Shown: positions 27,801-38,072 of the stretch, piece after piece
Numbering within the stretch: the stretch's first letter is position 1
Layout of the letters: each line of letters begins with the position of its first letter
Assembly (NCBI GenBank): GCA_020629415.1
Contig: JAHDDL010000031.1
Location: 1 to 44,864 of the forward strand
Origin: Maribacter sp.
GTDB taxonomy: Bacteria; Bacteroidota; Bacteroidia; Flavobacteriales; Flavobacteriaceae
Reading direction: 5' to 3'
DNA: 44,864 nt
Notes under the pieces: model-generated
Database searches by the model: none
What the model saw: only the letters and a program-made list of their open reading frames with translations
Told to the model about the DNA's origin: nothing
Made by a program: the position numbers and the translations under genes

Positions 27801-30800
27801 CCGGCATTTCTACTACATTGGTAAATATTGTTGATGGTTTTGCCACAGGTGTTATACTAAATGATGATAATGCTCAACCGGGCGATGGGGTAGCATTTAC
27901 ACAACTTACTGTTTCTGAACTTGAAGGCGATACCGCTGCAGATGCTACAGAAATTAGTTTTGAAGTGACCTATACAGGGGTTATTCCTGCGGGTGAAACC
28001 GTAACTGTGGAATATACTACTAATGTAGGTTCTGCCGATGCTACCGATTTTACACCAATAAATGGTACGGTGGACTTTACGGATGCTATAAGCTCTCATA
28101 TTATTGTTGTTGAGGTAACGGAAGAAACCGTGATAGAGGCAGATGAGAATTTCACCGTAGTACTATCCAACATCACTACAGATAATGGATTTATTACCGG
28201 TTTCGTAGATGGTAACACAACGAATACCGCTAGCGGTATCATTCTAAATGATGACAATGCATTACCGGGCGATGGAGTTTCATTCACAGAACTTACAGTT
28301 TCTGAACTTGAAGGAAATACTACTGCAGATGCCACAGAGATTACTTTTGATGTTACTTATACCGGGATTATTCCTGCTGGCGAAACTGTAACGGTAGAAT
28401 ATACGACCAATATAGGTTCTGCAGATGCTGCGGACTTTACCCCTATTAACGGTACGGTCGATTTTACAGATGCTGTAAGTGCCCAAACAATTACTATAGA
28501 AGTTACCGAAGAAACGATCATTGAGGCCAATGAGGACTTTACGGTAGTACTTTCCAACATTACGACCGACAATGGTTTTGTAACAGGTTTTGTTGATGGC
28601 AATACAACGAACACTGCTACCGGTGTTATACTCAACGATGACAATGCACAACCGGGCGACGGGGTTTCATTTACGGAAATTACAGTTTCCGAACTGGAAG
28701 GTAATACCGCTGCAGATGCAACCGAGATCACTTTTGAAGTGACCTACACGGGTGTTATTCCTGCAGGTGAAACTGTAACCGTAGAATACACTACCAATAT
28801 AGGTTCTGCCGATGCTGCGGATTTTACTCCTATCAGCGGTACATTAGATTTTACAGATACCGTAGGTGCACATAACATTGTTGTTGAGGTAACGGAAGAA
28901 ACCGTAATAGAGGCAGATGAGAATTTTACTGTTGTACTTTCCAATCTTACTACAGATAATGGTTTTGTTACCGGTTTTGTTGATGGTAACACAACGAACA
29001 CTGCGGCAGGTATCATTCTTAATGATGATAATGCATTACCTGGAGATGGGGTTTCGTTTACGGAACTTACTGTTTCTGAACTTGAAGGGGATACTGCTGC
29101 AGATGCTACTGAAATTACTTTTGAAGTAACTTATACAGGAGTTATTCCTGCCGGTGAAACGGTAACGGTTGAATATACAACTAACATGGGCTCTGCAGAT
29201 TTGGCAGACTTTACTCCGGTAAATGGCACGTTAGACTTTACAGATACTGTAAGCTCTCAAACAATTACTATAGAAGTTACCGAAGAAACGATCATTGAAG
29301 CTGACGAGGACTTCACGGTAGTGCTTTCCAACATTACGACCGATAATGGTTTTGTCACAGGTTTTGTTGATGGTGATACCACTAATACCGCTACGGGCGT
29401 GATTATAAATGATGATGCTTCAGATGCTAGCGAAGGTATTTCTGTGGCAGACTTTACAGTTGCAGAAGATATCGCCAGTGGTACTGCAGATTTTGTAATC
29501 ACTTATACAGGTTTAACCATACAGGATGAATTTACGGTAGACTTTACCGTAACGGATGGTTCTGCCATTACTCCTGATGATTATACCGTTGTTGTTGCTT
29601 CCGGGAGTGTAACATTCCCTGCAGGAACCGCCAATAATGACACTCAAATTGTTGAGGTTACCATTATTAACGATTTGATCTTGGAATATAGCGAAGATTT
29701 AAACATAACATTAGGTACCATATCCCATCCATTGGTAAATATGATCGATGATAGTGCCGTTGTTACCATTACGGATAACGACTTACCAAATGCGAGCGAA
29801 GGTATTTCTGTGGCAGACTTTACGGTTGCCGAAGATACTGCCGGCGGAACAGCTAATTTTGAAGTATCCTATACAGGACCTACGGTACAGGAAGAATTTA
29901 CGGTAGACTATATCATAACCGATGGTACGGCAATCTCTCCGGATGACTATACCGTGGTAGTAGCTACAGGTACTGTAACATTCCCTGCCGGAACTACGGA
30001 TTCAGCTATTCAGAATATAGAAATTAATATAATCAACGATACGTTGATCGAATTTAGTGAAGACCTAAATATTACGTTAAGCAATATATCACATCCATTA
30101 TTGAATATGATCGATGATACTGCTATAGGTACTATAACAGACGACGATGCAGATCCTACTATATATGGAGTCGAATTCGATGTCACTTCAATTGATGTAA
30201 ACGAAGATGCAGGTACAGTTTCTATTGATGTTATACTTAATGCAGATGTTCAAGATGAGTTTACGGTTGAATACTATACGGTTGATGTAACTACAACAAG
30301 TGGTAGTGATTACACCGGTGTTCCTCAAAATACGCAGACATTGACATTTGGGGGTACAAATTCAAATACACAGACCATCGTAATTCCTATTACAGACGAT
30401 GAGTTAATTGAATTTACTGAAAACTTTAATATTGTACTTGAAGATATCTCCTCTCCTATTGTAGGCATTCTTTCAAATGATACAACGACCGTAAATATTA
30501 TAGATAATGATGCTGACCCATCTTTATACGGTGTTCAATTTGATACTGCTTCCGTTACGGTAAATGAAGATGCAGGTACGGTTACATTGAACGTGGTACT
30601 TAACGCGGATGTCCAAGATGAATTTACGGTAGAATTCTACACCGTAGACGGTTCTGCAACAGACGCTAACGATTACACGGGTGTTCCCCGTAATTCGCAG
30701 ACATTGACATTTGGTGGTACCAACCCTAACACCCAACCAATAGTTATTCCTATTATCGATGATATCCTTATTGAAGACCCAGAAACGTTCAATGTAATTC

Positions 30801-32149
30801 TTGAGAACATTTCAAGTGCTATTGTTGGTATCTTATCCGACAATATTGCTACGGTGACCATTATTGACAATGACGGTAACGAGGGCTGGCCTGTAGACGA
30901 GACCATCGAGGCGTGTGATACTATACCAGATGCTTTTGTAATAACTTCTGATAGCGATTGTGCCATCACGGTAGATTATACCGAATCGATTGAAGGGCAG
31001 GACGATGAATGTGCTGCTGAATATACCATTACCAGAACATGGACCATTACGGACTGTGTAGGCAACGTACGTACTCATACACAGGTAATTACCGTTGAGG
31101 ACACGGTAGCACCTACGTTCAACGAAACGCTGCCACAGAACATGACCGTTGAGTGCAACATGGTGCCGGATGCATCTACGCTTACGGCAACCGACTCCTG
31201 TGAGCCCGATATCGATGTCATTTTTGAGGAAACGGTAACCAATGACGAAAACTGTGCCCTAGGGTATACGGTGACCAGAACATGGACCGCTACCGACTGT
31301 GCGGCCAACATGGTAGAACATACACAGGTTATTACGGTAGAGCCCACAGGTCCTATTATGAGCGAAGCTTACGAAGAAGAAATCACCATTATCTGTGGCG
31401 ATGATATTCCCGATGCCCCGGAAATGGTATTCACGGGCGGATGTGGTAATTTTGATGTGGTCTACAATGAAGAAACCCAGCAAGCAGATGATTCCGATGA
31501 TTACATGATCATAAGAACTTGGAACGTTACAGATTCTTGTGGCAACACCGCTTCCTTTGAACAGATCGTGTTTGTACTGCAACCTCAATTGCAAGAAATT
31601 ACAATTAACATCTGTATAGAGGAGGAGCCGATCGATCTATTGAATTACCTGCCGGCAGACTTTGACAGCAATGGTACGTTTATGACCCTAGAAGGTGATG
31701 TTGTTCTTGAACAGAACATATTTGACCCAATGAACCATGAACCGGGCGAATATAAAATTGCCTATAGTTCTACGGAGGGCACCTGTAAGTATTATGTTGA
31801 CTTTACCATTGTCGTAAATACGGAATGTGTACCATGTGGACGAGGGGATATAGAAATATCCAAAGCGGTTACCGCCAACGGAGACGGTGTCAATGACTTC
31901 TTTGAAATTAGAGGAGCCGAGAGTTGTGCCTTAACTTTCGAAGTTATGATATTCAACAGATGGGGTACCAAGGTAGCCGAGGCAAAAGATTACCAAAACG
32001 ATTGGGGCGGTGAATCTCCGGATGGTTCTTTCGGGCAATCTGGAATGCTACCAACCGGGACGTATTATTACATTATTAGTGCAACAGATAAAAATACCGG
32101 TACCATTTTAGAACCTTTTAATGGTTATATCTATCTAGGCACAAATTAA
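18818..32149 (+). CDS. Giant T9SS-secreted Calx-beta mosaic surface protein (SprB-like adhesin class)
   Basis: A 4443-residue exported protein, among the largest bacterial proteins. Layout by residue: signal peptide 1-28 (ending NILAQ); three Calx-beta domains to about 390; a thrombospondin type 3-like DxDxDG calcium-binding stretch (391-447); an Ig-like domain (about 488-585); eight Calx-beta domains to about 1525; a cadherin-like/VCBS-type domain (1527-1630); an unnamed domain (about 1633-1984); a DUF11-like domain (1986-2085); HYR-like domains (about 2140-2300); about 14 more Calx-beta domains (to about 4025), including a four-fold tandem repeat (3019-3533); three HYR-like domains; and a type B C-terminal sorting domain (from about 4338: [40 protein letters not shown]). 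Such CTDs direct T9SS export and cell-surface attachment, as for the gliding adhesin SprB. Many Calx-beta acidic clusters imply calcium rigidification. PorP/SprF and OmpA partners lie downstream. A role in adhesion or gliding is inferred. Confidence 0.92.
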   Translation: MKKSTFIKSTFFLFVIWFFTGSANILAQTFSVSDASANEGSNMTFTVTSSTPLTGNYTFDIAYTPGSASAADFNGPTTVTLGFLLSTSRTFTVEALNDDWVEETQQDFTLTLSDPSGTYSFSDATATGTVIDTDVAYVTGGNYDITEGDEIQYILRLSNGTNSVGQQYVGIEDAYNVDFSVETSPGSTSPATDGSDFNAFTTTVTFPAGSVPGTEIVIPIPTINNNIVEPSEEFNGVKSTNAAEATKYGSSPSRVSINTERSALRIHDNDVATINLSNSTVLESVGNATITFTLNGEVQDNFRINYDTSDNTAFETSDYDQTDGFLNFNGSDLQNFSINFSVIDDTVIEPTEFFTVVPSYTPDANTMTNYVPQNIVFAANEGQITITDDDLDTDFDGVNDLVDEDDDNDGITDVNEGSGDADGDSIIDSLDSDSDNDGCPDAVEAGHTDPDDDGYLGTSPFSVTSTGLVIGQGGYTGTDSKVTTAFQNVTITLQPSDAVANLGDTVTYTTAVNGTGLTYQWDVSNDDGATWSAIANGGVYSGATTTTLTLTNITSTQSGNQYRFSAFDSENLCTPYTYSNPIDLFIRPNITIADASADEGNSLNFAVTLSHAVNEVVSFNLTYIDNSTTSADYTALTSFSIPSNTLTTSIAIPALDDNTIEVDEDFTLGMTNGSSNAGDITDTAIGTIRNINTPSAGDGISIAGFSVEENIPSTSFALTYTGPTVQDPFTIDYAITDISTTNGSDYNIATGQITFPANTQNNDVVNLTVAITDDTIVEGDESFSIALTTISNTNLSIVNGNATGVIEDNDTNTSTGLSVADFSINEDLGTANFVVTYNGGNVKDAFNADYTISNGSAIRDLDYTVTSMTGNIAFPAGTISGNSQNIAITLLTDDIIEGNEDLTIQLSNSSTPLINLVDPDAIGTIVDQDVKTTTTGLNVADITVDENVGTTNFAVTYNGADVQESFTVDFNITPLTATSGDDYRGNPQLNGTITFPAGTEDGDIVNISFIVEEDTIIEDDETLNIELSNLSTTLINLVDGTAVATIVDNDIKTATTGLSVSDFNVIENAGTTTFTVTYEGADVQDEFTVDYAITDGTASEGKDYTTTPSTLLNGQLTFSANTTNGNSQSITVDILEDSFIEATEDLNIQLSNLSTSLINIVDPTGTGTITDNDNTATSGIDFQNATVTVVEGDPTDNVTATFVVEFIGDIDTGESIEVDYFVNNGTANNATDFNPNATIETLVFTNTAKTQNIVVPIISDNVIENEEDFFVNLVAIRSNVGINLLNNQARGVITDDDGGAVSVAGFSIIEQTNGINFDVTYTGDRINGGFTLDYAITDISTTVNDDYTLTTDPLTTGTLTFTGVNNEVRSVQINVVGDDFIENNEDLRITLSNPSSTKITISNADAIGTITNDDSGSIEVTGFTEDELNTTTNFDVTYTGNPVNGGFTATYEITDNTTTAGNDYSATLTGTLNFTGAATETIQVPVTIIQDAIIEGDETLRLTITSVSPSIITATTPTAIGTILDINHLPTAVDDSFVVFQNQSTINITVLDNDDYGFDGPAATNALQIVNNPINGTVTLRNNGTPGDATDDYFEYQPSASFNGNDSFRYKIVDSNGSEDEAVVNIFVNDTNLKKDFEIRYSGSINGDFTMIANNVLSRNSTGNYNGEEGNHDFNDNVFVDIDSDPTTFNSTSANLANPEPSLSCLNIKKAYLYWAAADKEYDGTTGGGATEPSWNYDQVKLMLPGQSSYTTVSADEVIYRGRNDHFQNDPYVCVKDITDDINALSTPFGSYQVGNIKATEMDLRSHGIANVTGTSGGWQIVFVYENVSLDPKNITLYDGYVHTFASNGAGETEFNFSGFETIPNGTINANVMLGALEGDRDLTGDQLLIFDTANNWSKLSTTLRDEDNFFNSRITIDGLNYVDRNAASTNTLGFDATVFPLANTANRYIDNDQTFARFKITTDQESYGLYLMGLSVDVYKPSLGALSLTANTTGPSNAGDIVPLTLNVTNIGNDDIQDLTITTVLPAEANFSSVGSLPTGITHSYDPSTKTLTFTAQNGLTDMGDNYDIDFNIEIIEACYFLETACTASFELQATATYSGVINGDPITTNSSSSTDSCGIGTHTPTIIDVAQPAQVNWSTAPNALDRTIDCDDIAALNNANSLVPATASCNFTLHKTAGSFVQSGACPTEGTYTNTWTFTDACGRVSDTFTQVITIEDDEAPTFNESLPQDSYAAHDNIPVAPVLSANDNCDSNSTVTFSETYDGDNTSTDYTIIRTWSTNDCAGNSTSHTQYIYVSESGNPIGIQISDVTVNEDAGTATLEITNTGTVSGGFTVNYATADDSALSSGDYVPVASNSVSFTGNNNEIKTVIITINDDTIIETTEQFFVQLTSGTNTPTINDDQGIVSITDNDNIPGSTGVAFANDNVIVTEGTDTFARFVATFTGSIAPGEDVTVDYATTNGTAIEPGDYSSYTGTVTFNSATTSVNIDVPINDDTIIEPAEDFTITLSNIQSNINVGFLDEQPTNTATGTINDNDNIAGTGVAFTDDNVIVTEGTDTFARFTVTFTGTIAPGETVTVDYASSDDSANNPDDYSETVGVITFDENTSSVDIDVPIIDDTYIENVEVFNVTLSNVQSNIGVGFVDQQPTNTATGTINDNDNIAGTGISFQNDDIVVSEADGTATINVMLTGRVQGGISLDYTTNNDSAIAPGDYVSTSGTLNFTGTNDSEILPITVPITDDTLIETLESLFVDLSNFSNSLVNINDDQGTISITDNDNIPGTTGISIVQTDVIVTEGPAVIAVFDVTLSGDFTTGFDVDFSTAFDSATATDFNAITNGTISFDGNDNEIKQIEVTIVNDDIIEPQEAYTVTLNSTTNPLVPINNATANGIINDDDAPNADEGISVADFNVAEDVAGGTTDFIITYTGPTVQDEFTVDFTITEGTALDGTDYTVVVASGNVTFPAGTANNDTQQVEVTIINDNLIEPNEDLTITLTGISTTLVNIVDGFATGVILNDDNAQPGDGVAFTQLTVSELEGDTAADATEISFEVTYTGVIPAGETVTVEYTTNVGSADATDFTPINGTVDFTDAISSHIIVVEVTEETVIEADENFTVVLSNITTDNGFITGFVDGNTTNTASGIILNDDNALPGDGVSFTELTVSELEGNTTADATEITFDVTYTGIIPAGETVTVEYTTNIGSADAADFTPINGTVDFTDAVSAQTITIEVTEETIIEANEDFTVVLSNITTDNGFVTGFVDGNTTNTATGVILNDDNAQPGDGVSFTEITVSELEGNTAADATEITFEVTYTGVIPAGETVTVEYTTNIGSADAADFTPISGTLDFTDTVGAHNIVVEVTEETVIEADENFTVVLSNLTTDNGFVTGFVDGNTTNTAAGIILNDDNALPGDGVSFTELTVSELEGDTAADATEITFEVTYTGVIPAGETVTVEYTTNMGSADLADFTPVNGTLDFTDTVSSQTITIEVTEETIIEADEDFTVVLSNITTDNGFVTGFVDGDTTNTATGVIINDDASDASEGISVADFTVAEDIASGTADFVITYTGLTIQDEFTVDFTVTDGSAITPDDYTVVVASGSVTFPAGTANNDTQIVEVTIINDLILEYSEDLNITLGTISHPLVNMIDDSAVVTITDNDLPNASEGISVADFTVAEDTAGGTANFEVSYTGPTVQEEFTVDYIITDGTAISPDDYTVVVATGTVTFPAGTTDSAIQNIEINIINDTLIEFSEDLNITLSNISHPLLNMIDDTAIGTITDDDADPTIYGVEFDVTSIDVNEDAGTVSIDVILNADVQDEFTVEYYTVDVTTTSGSDYTGVPQNTQTLTFGGTNSNTQTIVIPITDDELIEFTENFNIVLEDISSPIVGILSNDTTTVNIIDNDADPSLYGVQFDTASVTVNEDAGTVTLNVVLNADVQDEFTVEFYTVDGSATDANDYTGVPRNSQTLTFGGTNPNTQPIVIPIIDDILIEDPETFNVILENISSAIVGILSDNIATVTIIDNDGNEGWPVDETIEACDTIPDAFVITSDSDCAITVDYTESIEGQDDECAAEYTITRTWTITDCVGNVRTHTQVITVEDTVAPTFNETLPQNMTVECNMVPDASTLTATDSCEPDIDVIFEETVTNDENCALGYTVTRTWTATDCAANMVEHTQVITVEPTGPIMSEAYEEEITIICGDDIPDAPEMVFTGGCGNFDVVYNEETQQADDSDDYMIIRTWNVTDSCGNTASFEQIVFVLQPQLQEITINICIEEEPIDLLNYLPADFDSNGTFMTLEGDVVLEQNIFDPMNHEPGEYKIAYSSTEGTCKYYVDFTIVVNTECVPCGRGDIEISKAVTANGDGVNDFFEIRGAESCALTFEVMIFNRWGTKVAEAKDYQNDWGGESPDGSFGQSGMLPTGTYYYIISATDKNTGTILEPFNGYIYLGTN
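23714..24766 (+). other. Unnamed ~350-residue domain inside the giant protein
   Basis: Residues about 1633-1984, flanked by a cadherin-like domain and a DUF11-like domain, do not fit the Calx-beta pattern around them. Key stretches are [50 protein letters not shown] and [11 protein letters not shown]. The 'KKAYLYWA' strand followed by a '[10 protein letters not shown]' strand recurs in Bacteroidota surface proteins as I remember them; it is probably a beta-sandwich. No function assigned. Confidence 0.5.
26072..26809 (+). repeat. Two tandem 123-codon Calx-beta repeats
   Basis: Two adjacent domains share [20 protein letters not shown] openings and identical [18 protein letters not shown] ends; the second begins exactly at 26441 and the next domain at 26810, a 369-base period. 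They are more diverged from each other than the 387-base repeats further on, so older. Confidence 0.75.
27872..29416 (+). repeat. Four tandem 387-bp Calx-beta repeats with ABAB order
   Basis: Units start at 27872, 28259, 28646 and 29033, each 129 codons (the last one codon shorter), beginning A(Q/L)PGDGV and ending (I/V)ILNDDN or similar. Units 1 and 3 share [22 protein letters not shown] and GIILNDDN; units 2 and 4 share [18 protein letters not shown] and [16 protein letters not shown], and end GVI(L/I)NDD. DNA of the shared segments is almost identical within each pair. The simplest reading is duplication of a two-domain (774-bp) block. Confidence 0.85.
30509..32047 (+). repeat. 1539-bp exact direct repeat, copy 1 (C-terminal cassette)
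   Basis: Identical base for base, as far as I can compare by eye, to 36141-37679 (offset 5632). It covers exactly 513 in-frame codons (giant residues 3898-4410): one Calx-beta domain, three HYR-like domains, the linker and most of the type B sorting domain. The first flanking mismatches are T30508/C36140 and C32048/T37680. The left border falls in the DND linker between two Calx-beta domains. Confidence 0.93.
31831..32149 (+). other. T9SS type B C-terminal sorting domain of the giant protein
   Basis: The last ~106 residues (from [21 protein letters not shown]) match the gliding-motility-associated C-terminal domain: [39 protein letters not shown] and a final GYIYLGTN. This class depends on PorP/SprF-type partners for secretion. 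Codons for the last 34 residues differ from those in the second protein, while everything before is identical. Confidence 0.88.
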
Positions 32150-32166
32150 AAATTACAAATATTTAT

Positions 32167-32204
32167 TTTTAAAAGCCTCACCATAAAAATGGTGAGGCTT
32201 TTTT
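32167..32204 (+). terminator. Terminator of the giant gene
   Basis: AAAAGCCTCACCAT (32171-32184), loop AAAA, ATGGTGAGGCTTTT with further T residues. The surrounding 42 bases (32163-32204) are identical to the terminator after the second surface-protein gene (37793-37834). Confidence 0.88.
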
Positions 32205-32723
32205 ATACGTTACAAAATGACCACTTTATTAAAAGAGGACCTAAAGTACCCTATAAGAATAATAAAACCGTACTAAATAAACGTGGTAGAAACAGTGAAC
32301 ACTCATAAATTAGTAACCTAAGTTATTTCCAATTTTCAATAATGCTTATATAATGAACTAACAATTAGTACTGAAACCTTATAAAGCCAACTACTGTTAT
32401 GTATTTGGCTATAGCACCTGCCCCCTTAACCTTAAGCTCCATTGAAATTAAGGATGTAAGGATCTTAACTTAAAATACAATCCAACATTCCAAAAGTTTA
32501 AATCAACACTATTACTAAAGTAGGATTCGCTTTCATTCAAAAATTAAAACAATAAAATAATAATAAAATCGAATAAAGCAGAATGTCCAAATCATTCTTT
32601 TCATTTCACATCAAAACCAGTAGGTTATACAACAAAAAATAGACATCGACCAATATTGAGGCTAACTTCGTATGAGCTAAAGATTCTTTAGTTTTTAGAT
32701 AAATTATTTGTTTAGAAAAGAAT
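32205..32723. other. Intergenic region between the two surface-protein genes
   Basis: About 520 AT-rich bases with no supportable gene. I see a short inverted repeat CCTTAA...TTAAGG within 32428-32455 and a one-mismatch -7 element, TAACTTCG at 32663-32670, about 55 bases before the next ATG. A 24-codon ORF from 32399 has no further support. It does not resemble the region upstream of the giant gene. Confidence 0.5.
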
Positions 32724-35700
32724 ATGATAAAATTTCTAACTACCGTTGCTTTTCTATTTCTAAGTACAATGTTATCTGCACAATTAGATTTGACTTTAGC
32801 GCAATCGGAGTCTATTTGTTCATCTGACGGTAGTATTGTGGCTAATGCCAACGGCGGAACTCAACCCTATCAGTACAGAATTGCAAATGGTCCCGAGATT
32901 AGAGGTTTTCAGAACTCGGACACCTTTCTAGCTTTACAACCCGGAAATTATACGGTTGAAGTACGCGATGCTACTTTCACTACTGTTTCTGGAAATATTA
33001 CGGTTACTGGTAGTTATGTACTTCCAAGTCTAAACGTTGCTATTACCCAACCCTCATGCTCTAATAGTTCTGATGGTCAGGTCATACTTACAGGAAGTAA
33101 TGGCAATCTTATTGCTACTTCGGCTTTTCCAACCTATAAATATCGCATTGTAGATTTAAGTACCAGCCCACAAACCGTACTTCAAGAGCAAAATTCAGAT
33201 ACTTTTACAGGTCTAACCGAAGGCACTTATACTTTTCAAATTGAAGATGGTTGTCAAAATACGGTAAGTGAAACGATAACCCTAAGCGCTCCTACTATCA
33301 CTACGTTAGCTAGTGCAATTAATTTTATTGAAAAAGTAGCTTGTGATACTTACGAAGCGGAATATGCACCTTTTGGTCGTGGCGTTTCACCTCATCAAGT
33401 TACGGTTACTGAAGATGCTACAGGTACTGTAATTTTCTCAAATTTAATAGATACTAGTTCTGGTCTTTCTTATAGTCTCGGCACTGACTATAATTTTGGA
33501 AACGGTTATACAGCAAACATAGTTGATGCTTGTGGGCAAACTGAAACTAAGAACTTTACATTCACACCGGATATTGATATGTGGAGCCAGAAAGCATATG
33601 ATTGCTCTGGCGAAACAGCTTTTTTTGTATTCGCCTCATTAATGAATTCAAGTTCTCAAGAAGCTAGTATTTTAGTGCCTGCAACTCTTACGCTAACCAA
33701 CCAAACGGATCCAAGCGATGTTCTTGTATATACCTTTACAGACCCTAACGACCTCGAGGCAGAAATTCGTGAAGCCGATATTCAACTTGGTGATACTTAT
33801 GATGTAGTTTTACAAGATAGTTGTTCATATACCATGAATACTGCCCTCACATTTACACCTGTTCCCGCAACCATATTTGAAGCGAATGTGCGACCAGAAC
33901 GAGGATGTATGGACGGTACTACAGGTATGGGCTTCCATGTTAGAAACGGCGGAACCAATTATGGAAGGGTTACAATTTTATCCGGGCCCGCAAGCTTCAC
34001 TTCTGAAAGTGGCGTTGTTACCAATTATACCTATCCAAGAGTATTTGTCAATCCGAATGGAAGTTCTGTTTATCCAGAAGCTTTTCCACCGGGAATATAT
34101 GAGGCAGAAATTACAGACGGTTGTGAATCAGGTATTGAAACGTTTGAAATTTTAGCTTCGCAGACAGTTCAACATGACTTTAGCTTAGATTTTTTACAAG
34201 GTTGCGGTAATTCCAATTCTCTAATTATCAATCCGAATGTAATAAGTAATATCAACCAAACTTTCTATACCAATGTTACTATAACTAATCTAGATACGGG
34301 CAACTCGGTGTTTCGTGAGAGTATATATTTTTTTACAGAAGGAACTCCGGTTACGGTACCTAATCTGCCAGCAGGTAACTATCAATTAAATCTTGAATTT
34401 CAGAGCGGCGGTGAATGTACTTCTGGCCGCGCTTTTACGTGTGCTTGTGAACCCCAAACCAGAAATATAACTATACCCGGGTATGTTTCTACTTCGTTTG
34501 ACAATATAATAGGTTATGCATGTACAGAAGGGTCGGGAGTTATTATCGCTGAAGGTTCAAATGGCATAGCACCATATCAATACGAAATAATAAATTCATC
34601 GGTTCCCTCTAATATTGGGCGCACTTCCACGGATGGAATTTTTACAGCAACAGATGAAGGCACCTATACGGTTAGAATAACAGATAGTTGTGGCAACTCA
34701 GCTGATGGCGCTTTCGAAGTAGTACCTTATTCACCAAATCTAACAGCAAGCTGTGATGCTTCAGGAACCCAGGTTACGCTCACCGCCAACCCGGTTACCA
34801 ATGCTATTTTTACTTGGATCGATGATGCAGGTACTACGGTTCAACAAGGTACTAGTAATGAGCTGGTTTTTAATCCGTTCGATGCTTCTCAAGGAGGAGA
34901 TTATACCTTGCAAGTTGCTGCACCAGGGTTAAGTTGCACCATTTTTGATGGTTCTATTACAGTACCAAATATGCCTTGTAGTTCTAGTATTGATGTAAGC
35001 AAAACAGTTGAAACTGGTCCTGTCTATAATAGTAATACTGATGAATATACCGTTACCTATAGAATTACAGCAGAGAATATAGGCGGGCTCGCAGGTTCTT
35101 ATGATGTCATCGATACTTTTATATTAGGTAGTGGTTTCACTTTAATCAACGCAACTTTGGCTTATGGAGGCGAAAGTGACGGAGTTGACGGTACAATTTT
35201 GAGTCCGTTTACAAGTGGTGACCAAATTATAACAGGTGAATCATTAGCGGGTCTTAGAACGGAAACCTGGTTGGTAACCGCTATTTTTACTATCGATAAA
35301 GATTTATTCGATCCCACACAAGATTGTACAAATGGCGGTGGATTTGGAAATCAAATTACTGTTACCAACGATACTGACACTTCAAACAATACAGCTTGTG
35401 TGCCTGCTGAATTTGGAAATTTGGAAATTACAAAGGATGGTGTTTTTTTTGATGCAAATACGAATGGTCTTACCAATGTTGGCGATGCAGTAACCTATAC
35501 CTTTAATGTTACTAATACTGGTAATATTCCTATTACAAATGTAGTAGTATCAGACCCATTATTAGGAGGTACAATTGTTGGTCCGGCTTCTGGCGATACG
35601 GATTCTGACGGGCAATTAGGTACTTCTGAAATTTGGACTTATAATGCAACATATTCCATAATCCAGACCGATATAGATAATGGCCAGGTAAACAACTTAG

Positions 35701-37784
35701 CAACTGTAACCGGCGAGGATACCAATGGCAATACTATCACAAATACTTCAACAGATCCAAGCCCTTGTTCAATATGTACCCCTGCCCCTACTTGTGCTGA
35801 TTGTACTTTAACGGAAATTCCTGATAACCCTAGTTATTCCATCAATGATTCTTCGGTAATAGAGGGAACGAATAATGTGTTTACCATTACCGCAACTAAT
35901 ACCATCAGCCAAGACATCGTTTTTAATCTAGCCTATATAAATAATACTACCACTAATACTGATTATAACGGTCCCAATACGATTACACTTTTAGCCAATA
36001 CCTCTACGGTAACATTTAATGTTGCTGCGGTTGATGACGACCTAATTGAAAATAACGAAACACATGAAGTTCAATTTTACACCTCAGGAGGTTCCGTCAA
36101 CATCACGGACGATACGGGTATAGGAGAAATCGTGGATAACGATGCTGACCCATCTTTATACGGTGTTCAATTTGATACTGCTTCCGTTACGGTAAATGAA
36201 GATGCAGGTACGGTTACATTGAACGTGGTACTTAACGCGGATGTCCAAGATGAATTTACGGTAGAATTCTACACCGTAGACGGTTCTGCAACAGACGCTA
36301 ACGATTACACGGGTGTTCCCCGTAATTCGCAGACATTGACATTTGGTGGTACCAACCCTAACACCCAACCAATAGTTATTCCTATTATCGATGATATCCT
36401 TATTGAAGACCCAGAAACGTTCAATGTAATTCTTGAGAACATTTCAAGTGCTATTGTTGGTATCTTATCCGACAATATTGCTACGGTGACCATTATTGAC
36501 AATGACGGTAACGAGGGCTGGCCTGTAGACGAGACCATCGAGGCGTGTGATACTATACCAGATGCTTTTGTAATAACTTCTGATAGCGATTGTGCCATCA
36601 CGGTAGATTATACCGAATCGATTGAAGGGCAGGACGATGAATGTGCTGCTGAATATACCATTACCAGAACATGGACCATTACGGACTGTGTAGGCAACGT
36701 ACGTACTCATACACAGGTAATTACCGTTGAGGACACGGTAGCACCTACGTTCAACGAAACGCTGCCACAGAACATGACCGTTGAGTGCAACATGGTGCCG
36801 GATGCATCTACGCTTACGGCAACCGACTCCTGTGAGCCCGATATCGATGTCATTTTTGAGGAAACGGTAACCAATGACGAAAACTGTGCCCTAGGGTATA
36901 CGGTGACCAGAACATGGACCGCTACCGACTGTGCGGCCAACATGGTAGAACATACACAGGTTATTACGGTAGAGCCCACAGGTCCTATTATGAGCGAAGC
37001 TTACGAAGAAGAAATCACCATTATCTGTGGCGATGATATTCCCGATGCCCCGGAAATGGTATTCACGGGCGGATGTGGTAATTTTGATGTGGTCTACAAT
37101 GAAGAAACCCAGCAAGCAGATGATTCCGATGATTACATGATCATAAGAACTTGGAACGTTACAGATTCTTGTGGCAACACCGCTTCCTTTGAACAGATCG
37201 TGTTTGTACTGCAACCTCAATTGCAAGAAATTACAATTAACATCTGTATAGAGGAGGAGCCGATCGATCTATTGAATTACCTGCCGGCAGACTTTGACAG
37301 CAATGGTACGTTTATGACCCTAGAAGGTGATGTTGTTCTTGAACAGAACATATTTGACCCAATGAACCATGAACCGGGCGAATATAAAATTGCCTATAGT
37401 TCTACGGAGGGCACCTGTAAGTATTATGTTGACTTTACCATTGTCGTAAATACGGAATGTGTACCATGTGGACGAGGGGATATAGAAATATCCAAAGCGG
37501 TTACCGCCAACGGAGACGGTGTCAATGACTTCTTTGAAATTAGAGGAGCCGAGAGTTGTGCCTTAACTTTCGAAGTTATGATATTCAACAGATGGGGTAC
37601 CAAGGTAGCCGAGGCAAAAGATTACCAAAACGATTGGGGCGGTGAATCTCCGGATGGTTCTTTCGGGCAATCTGGAATGTTACCAACTGGGACATACTTC
37701 TATATTATAAATGCGACCGATAAACTAACATACAAAAAAATAGATTCATTTAGTGGCTACATCTACTTAGGCACTAACCAATAA
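32724..37784 (+). CDS. T9SS-secreted SprB-repeat/DUF11/Calx-beta/HYR surface protein
   Basis: A 1686-residue exported protein. Signal peptide 1-20 (ending MLSAQ). Residues 20-190 and about 590-690 contain SprB-type repeats (NGGTQPYQYRIANG, DTFTGLTEGTYTFQIEDGC, NGIAPYQYEI...GTYTVRITDSCG). Two DUF11-like domains follow (about 755-905 and 905-1030: SKTVETGPVYNSNTDEYTV; DAVTYTFNVTNTGNIPITNV), then two Calx-beta domains, three HYR-like domains and a type B sorting domain ending [10 protein letters not shown]. Residues 1140-1652 are identical, codon for codon, to the giant protein's 3898-4410. The N-terminal two thirds share nothing obvious with the giant protein, so the gene looks like a different head joined to a shared tail. 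Probably displayed on the cell surface; adhesion is inferred. Confidence 0.92.
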   Translation: MIKFLTTVAFLFLSTMLSAQLDLTLAQSESICSSDGSIVANANGGTQPYQYRIANGPEIRGFQNSDTFLALQPGNYTVEVRDATFTTVSGNITVTGSYVLPSLNVAITQPSCSNSSDGQVILTGSNGNLIATSAFPTYKYRIVDLSTSPQTVLQEQNSDTFTGLTEGTYTFQIEDGCQNTVSETITLSAPTITTLASAINFIEKVACDTYEAEYAPFGRGVSPHQVTVTEDATGTVIFSNLIDTSSGLSYSLGTDYNFGNGYTANIVDACGQTETKNFTFTPDIDMWSQKAYDCSGETAFFVFASLMNSSSQEASILVPATLTLTNQTDPSDVLVYTFTDPNDLEAEIREADIQLGDTYDVVLQDSCSYTMNTALTFTPVPATIFEANVRPERGCMDGTTGMGFHVRNGGTNYGRVTILSGPASFTSESGVVTNYTYPRVFVNPNGSSVYPEAFPPGIYEAEITDGCESGIETFEILASQTVQHDFSLDFLQGCGNSNSLIINPNVISNINQTFYTNVTITNLDTGNSVFRESIYFFTEGTPVTVPNLPAGNYQLNLEFQSGGECTSGRAFTCACEPQTRNITIPGYVSTSFDNIIGYACTEGSGVIIAEGSNGIAPYQYEIINSSVPSNIGRTSTDGIFTATDEGTYTVRITDSCGNSADGAFEVVPYSPNLTASCDASGTQVTLTANPVTNAIFTWIDDAGTTVQQGTSNELVFNPFDASQGGDYTLQVAAPGLSCTIFDGSITVPNMPCSSSIDVSKTVETGPVYNSNTDEYTVTYRITAENIGGLAGSYDVIDTFILGSGFTLINATLAYGGESDGVDGTILSPFTSGDQIITGESLAGLRTETWLVTAIFTIDKDLFDPTQDCTNGGGFGNQITVTNDTDTSNNTACVPAEFGNLEITKDGVFFDANTNGLTNVGDAVTYTFNVTNTGNIPITNVVVSDPLLGGTIVGPASGDTDSDGQLGTSEIWTYNATYSIIQTDIDNGQVNNLATVTGEDTNGNTITNTSTDPSPCSICTPAPTCADCTLTEIPDNPSYSINDSSVIEGTNNVFTITATNTISQDIVFNLAYINNTTTNTDYNGPNTITLLANTSTVTFNVAAVDDDLIENNETHEVQFYTSGGSVNITDDTGIGEIVDNDADPSLYGVQFDTASVTVNEDAGTVTLNVVLNADVQDEFTVEFYTVDGSATDANDYTGVPRNSQTLTFGGTNPNTQPIVIPIIDDILIEDPETFNVILENISSAIVGILSDNIATVTIIDNDGNEGWPVDETIEACDTIPDAFVITSDSDCAITVDYTESIEGQDDECAAEYTITRTWTITDCVGNVRTHTQVITVEDTVAPTFNETLPQNMTVECNMVPDASTLTATDSCEPDIDVIFEETVTNDENCALGYTVTRTWTATDCAANMVEHTQVITVEPTGPIMSEAYEEEITIICGDDIPDAPEMVFTGGCGNFDVVYNEETQQADDSDDYMIIRTWNVTDSCGNTASFEQIVFVLQPQLQEITINICIEEEPIDLLNYLPADFDSNGTFMTLEGDVVLEQNIFDPMNHEPGEYKIAYSSTEGTCKYYVDFTIVVNTECVPCGRGDIEISKAVTANGDGVNDFFEIRGAESCALTFEVMIFNRWGTKVAEAKDYQNDWGGESPDGSFGQSGMLPTGTYFYIINATDKLTYKKIDSFSGYIYLGTNQ
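36141..37679 (+). repeat. 1539-bp exact direct repeat, copy 2 (C-terminal cassette)
   Basis: Second copy of the block at 30509-32047, in the same orientation and reading frame, covering residues 1140-1652. Parts look richer in G+C than their surroundings: I count 34 of 60 G/C in 31141-31200 of copy 1 against 23 of 60 in 35461-35520 just upstream of copy 2. Perfect identity including third codon positions implies very recent duplication or gene conversion. Confidence 0.93.
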
Positions 37785-37796
37785 AAGCATCCTTAT

Positions 37797-37834
37797 TTTT
37801 AAAAGCCTCACCATAAAAATGGTGAGGCTTTTTT
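37797..37834 (+). terminator. Terminator of the second surface-protein gene
   Basis: AAAAGCCTCACCAT (37801-37814), AAAA loop, ATGGTGAGGCTTTTT. Same 42-base sequence as the terminator at 32163-32204, although the roughly 115 bases before it differ between the two loci. Confidence 0.88.
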
Positions 37835-37997
37835 TATTGATTAACAGTAAAAAAACACTTATAACCTGCTTATAATAAGTCCAAAGCAATACCTATTTAG
37901 TTCATCCGACAAATACCGCTATTGAACGAAAATGCGGTATAAGAACGAATATTAATGAGGGTCAACCGTTAATTTTTAAATACTTGACAACAGCAAT

Positions 37998-38005
37998 TAA
38001 ATTTG
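37998..38005 (+). promoter_or_regulatory. -7 promoter element of the porP/sprF-ompA pair
   Basis: TAAATTTG matches TAnnTTTG exactly, about 65 bases before the ATG at 38073. TTGAC lies at 37984-37988, but only 11 bases upstream, shorter than the usual -33 spacing. Confidence 0.5.
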
Positions 38006-38072
38006 TACAAAGTAAGATTAACCTACTTATATATTAACAAATAGCCCTAAAAAGCTGAACCCGAGCATAACC

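Noticed and set aside
27872..29416. Regular spacing that might be taken for a CRISPR-like array
   Set aside because: The 387-bp units are protein-coding tandem domains in one continuous frame, with no short repeat/spacer structure.
27239..29502. Several 80-124-codon antisense ORFs, repeated along the Calx-beta array
   Set aside because: They recur with the 387-bp period and within both cassette copies only because the underlying DNA is repeated; they are rich in Ser/Val or Cys/Tyr and have no family features.
32399..32473. 24-codon ORF MYLAIAPAPLTLSSIEIKDV... between the two surface genes
   Set aside because: Too short to support, no promoter element close by, no coupling with the next gene, which starts 250 bases later.
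32606..32851. 81-codon minus-strand ORF across the start of the second surface gene
   Set aside because: Overlaps the signal peptide region of a clear gene and shows no protein-like features.
30509..37679. Possibility that the direct repeats are insertion-sequence or transposon ends
   Set aside because: The repeats are in-frame coding sequence without transposase, terminal inverted repeats or target-site duplications.
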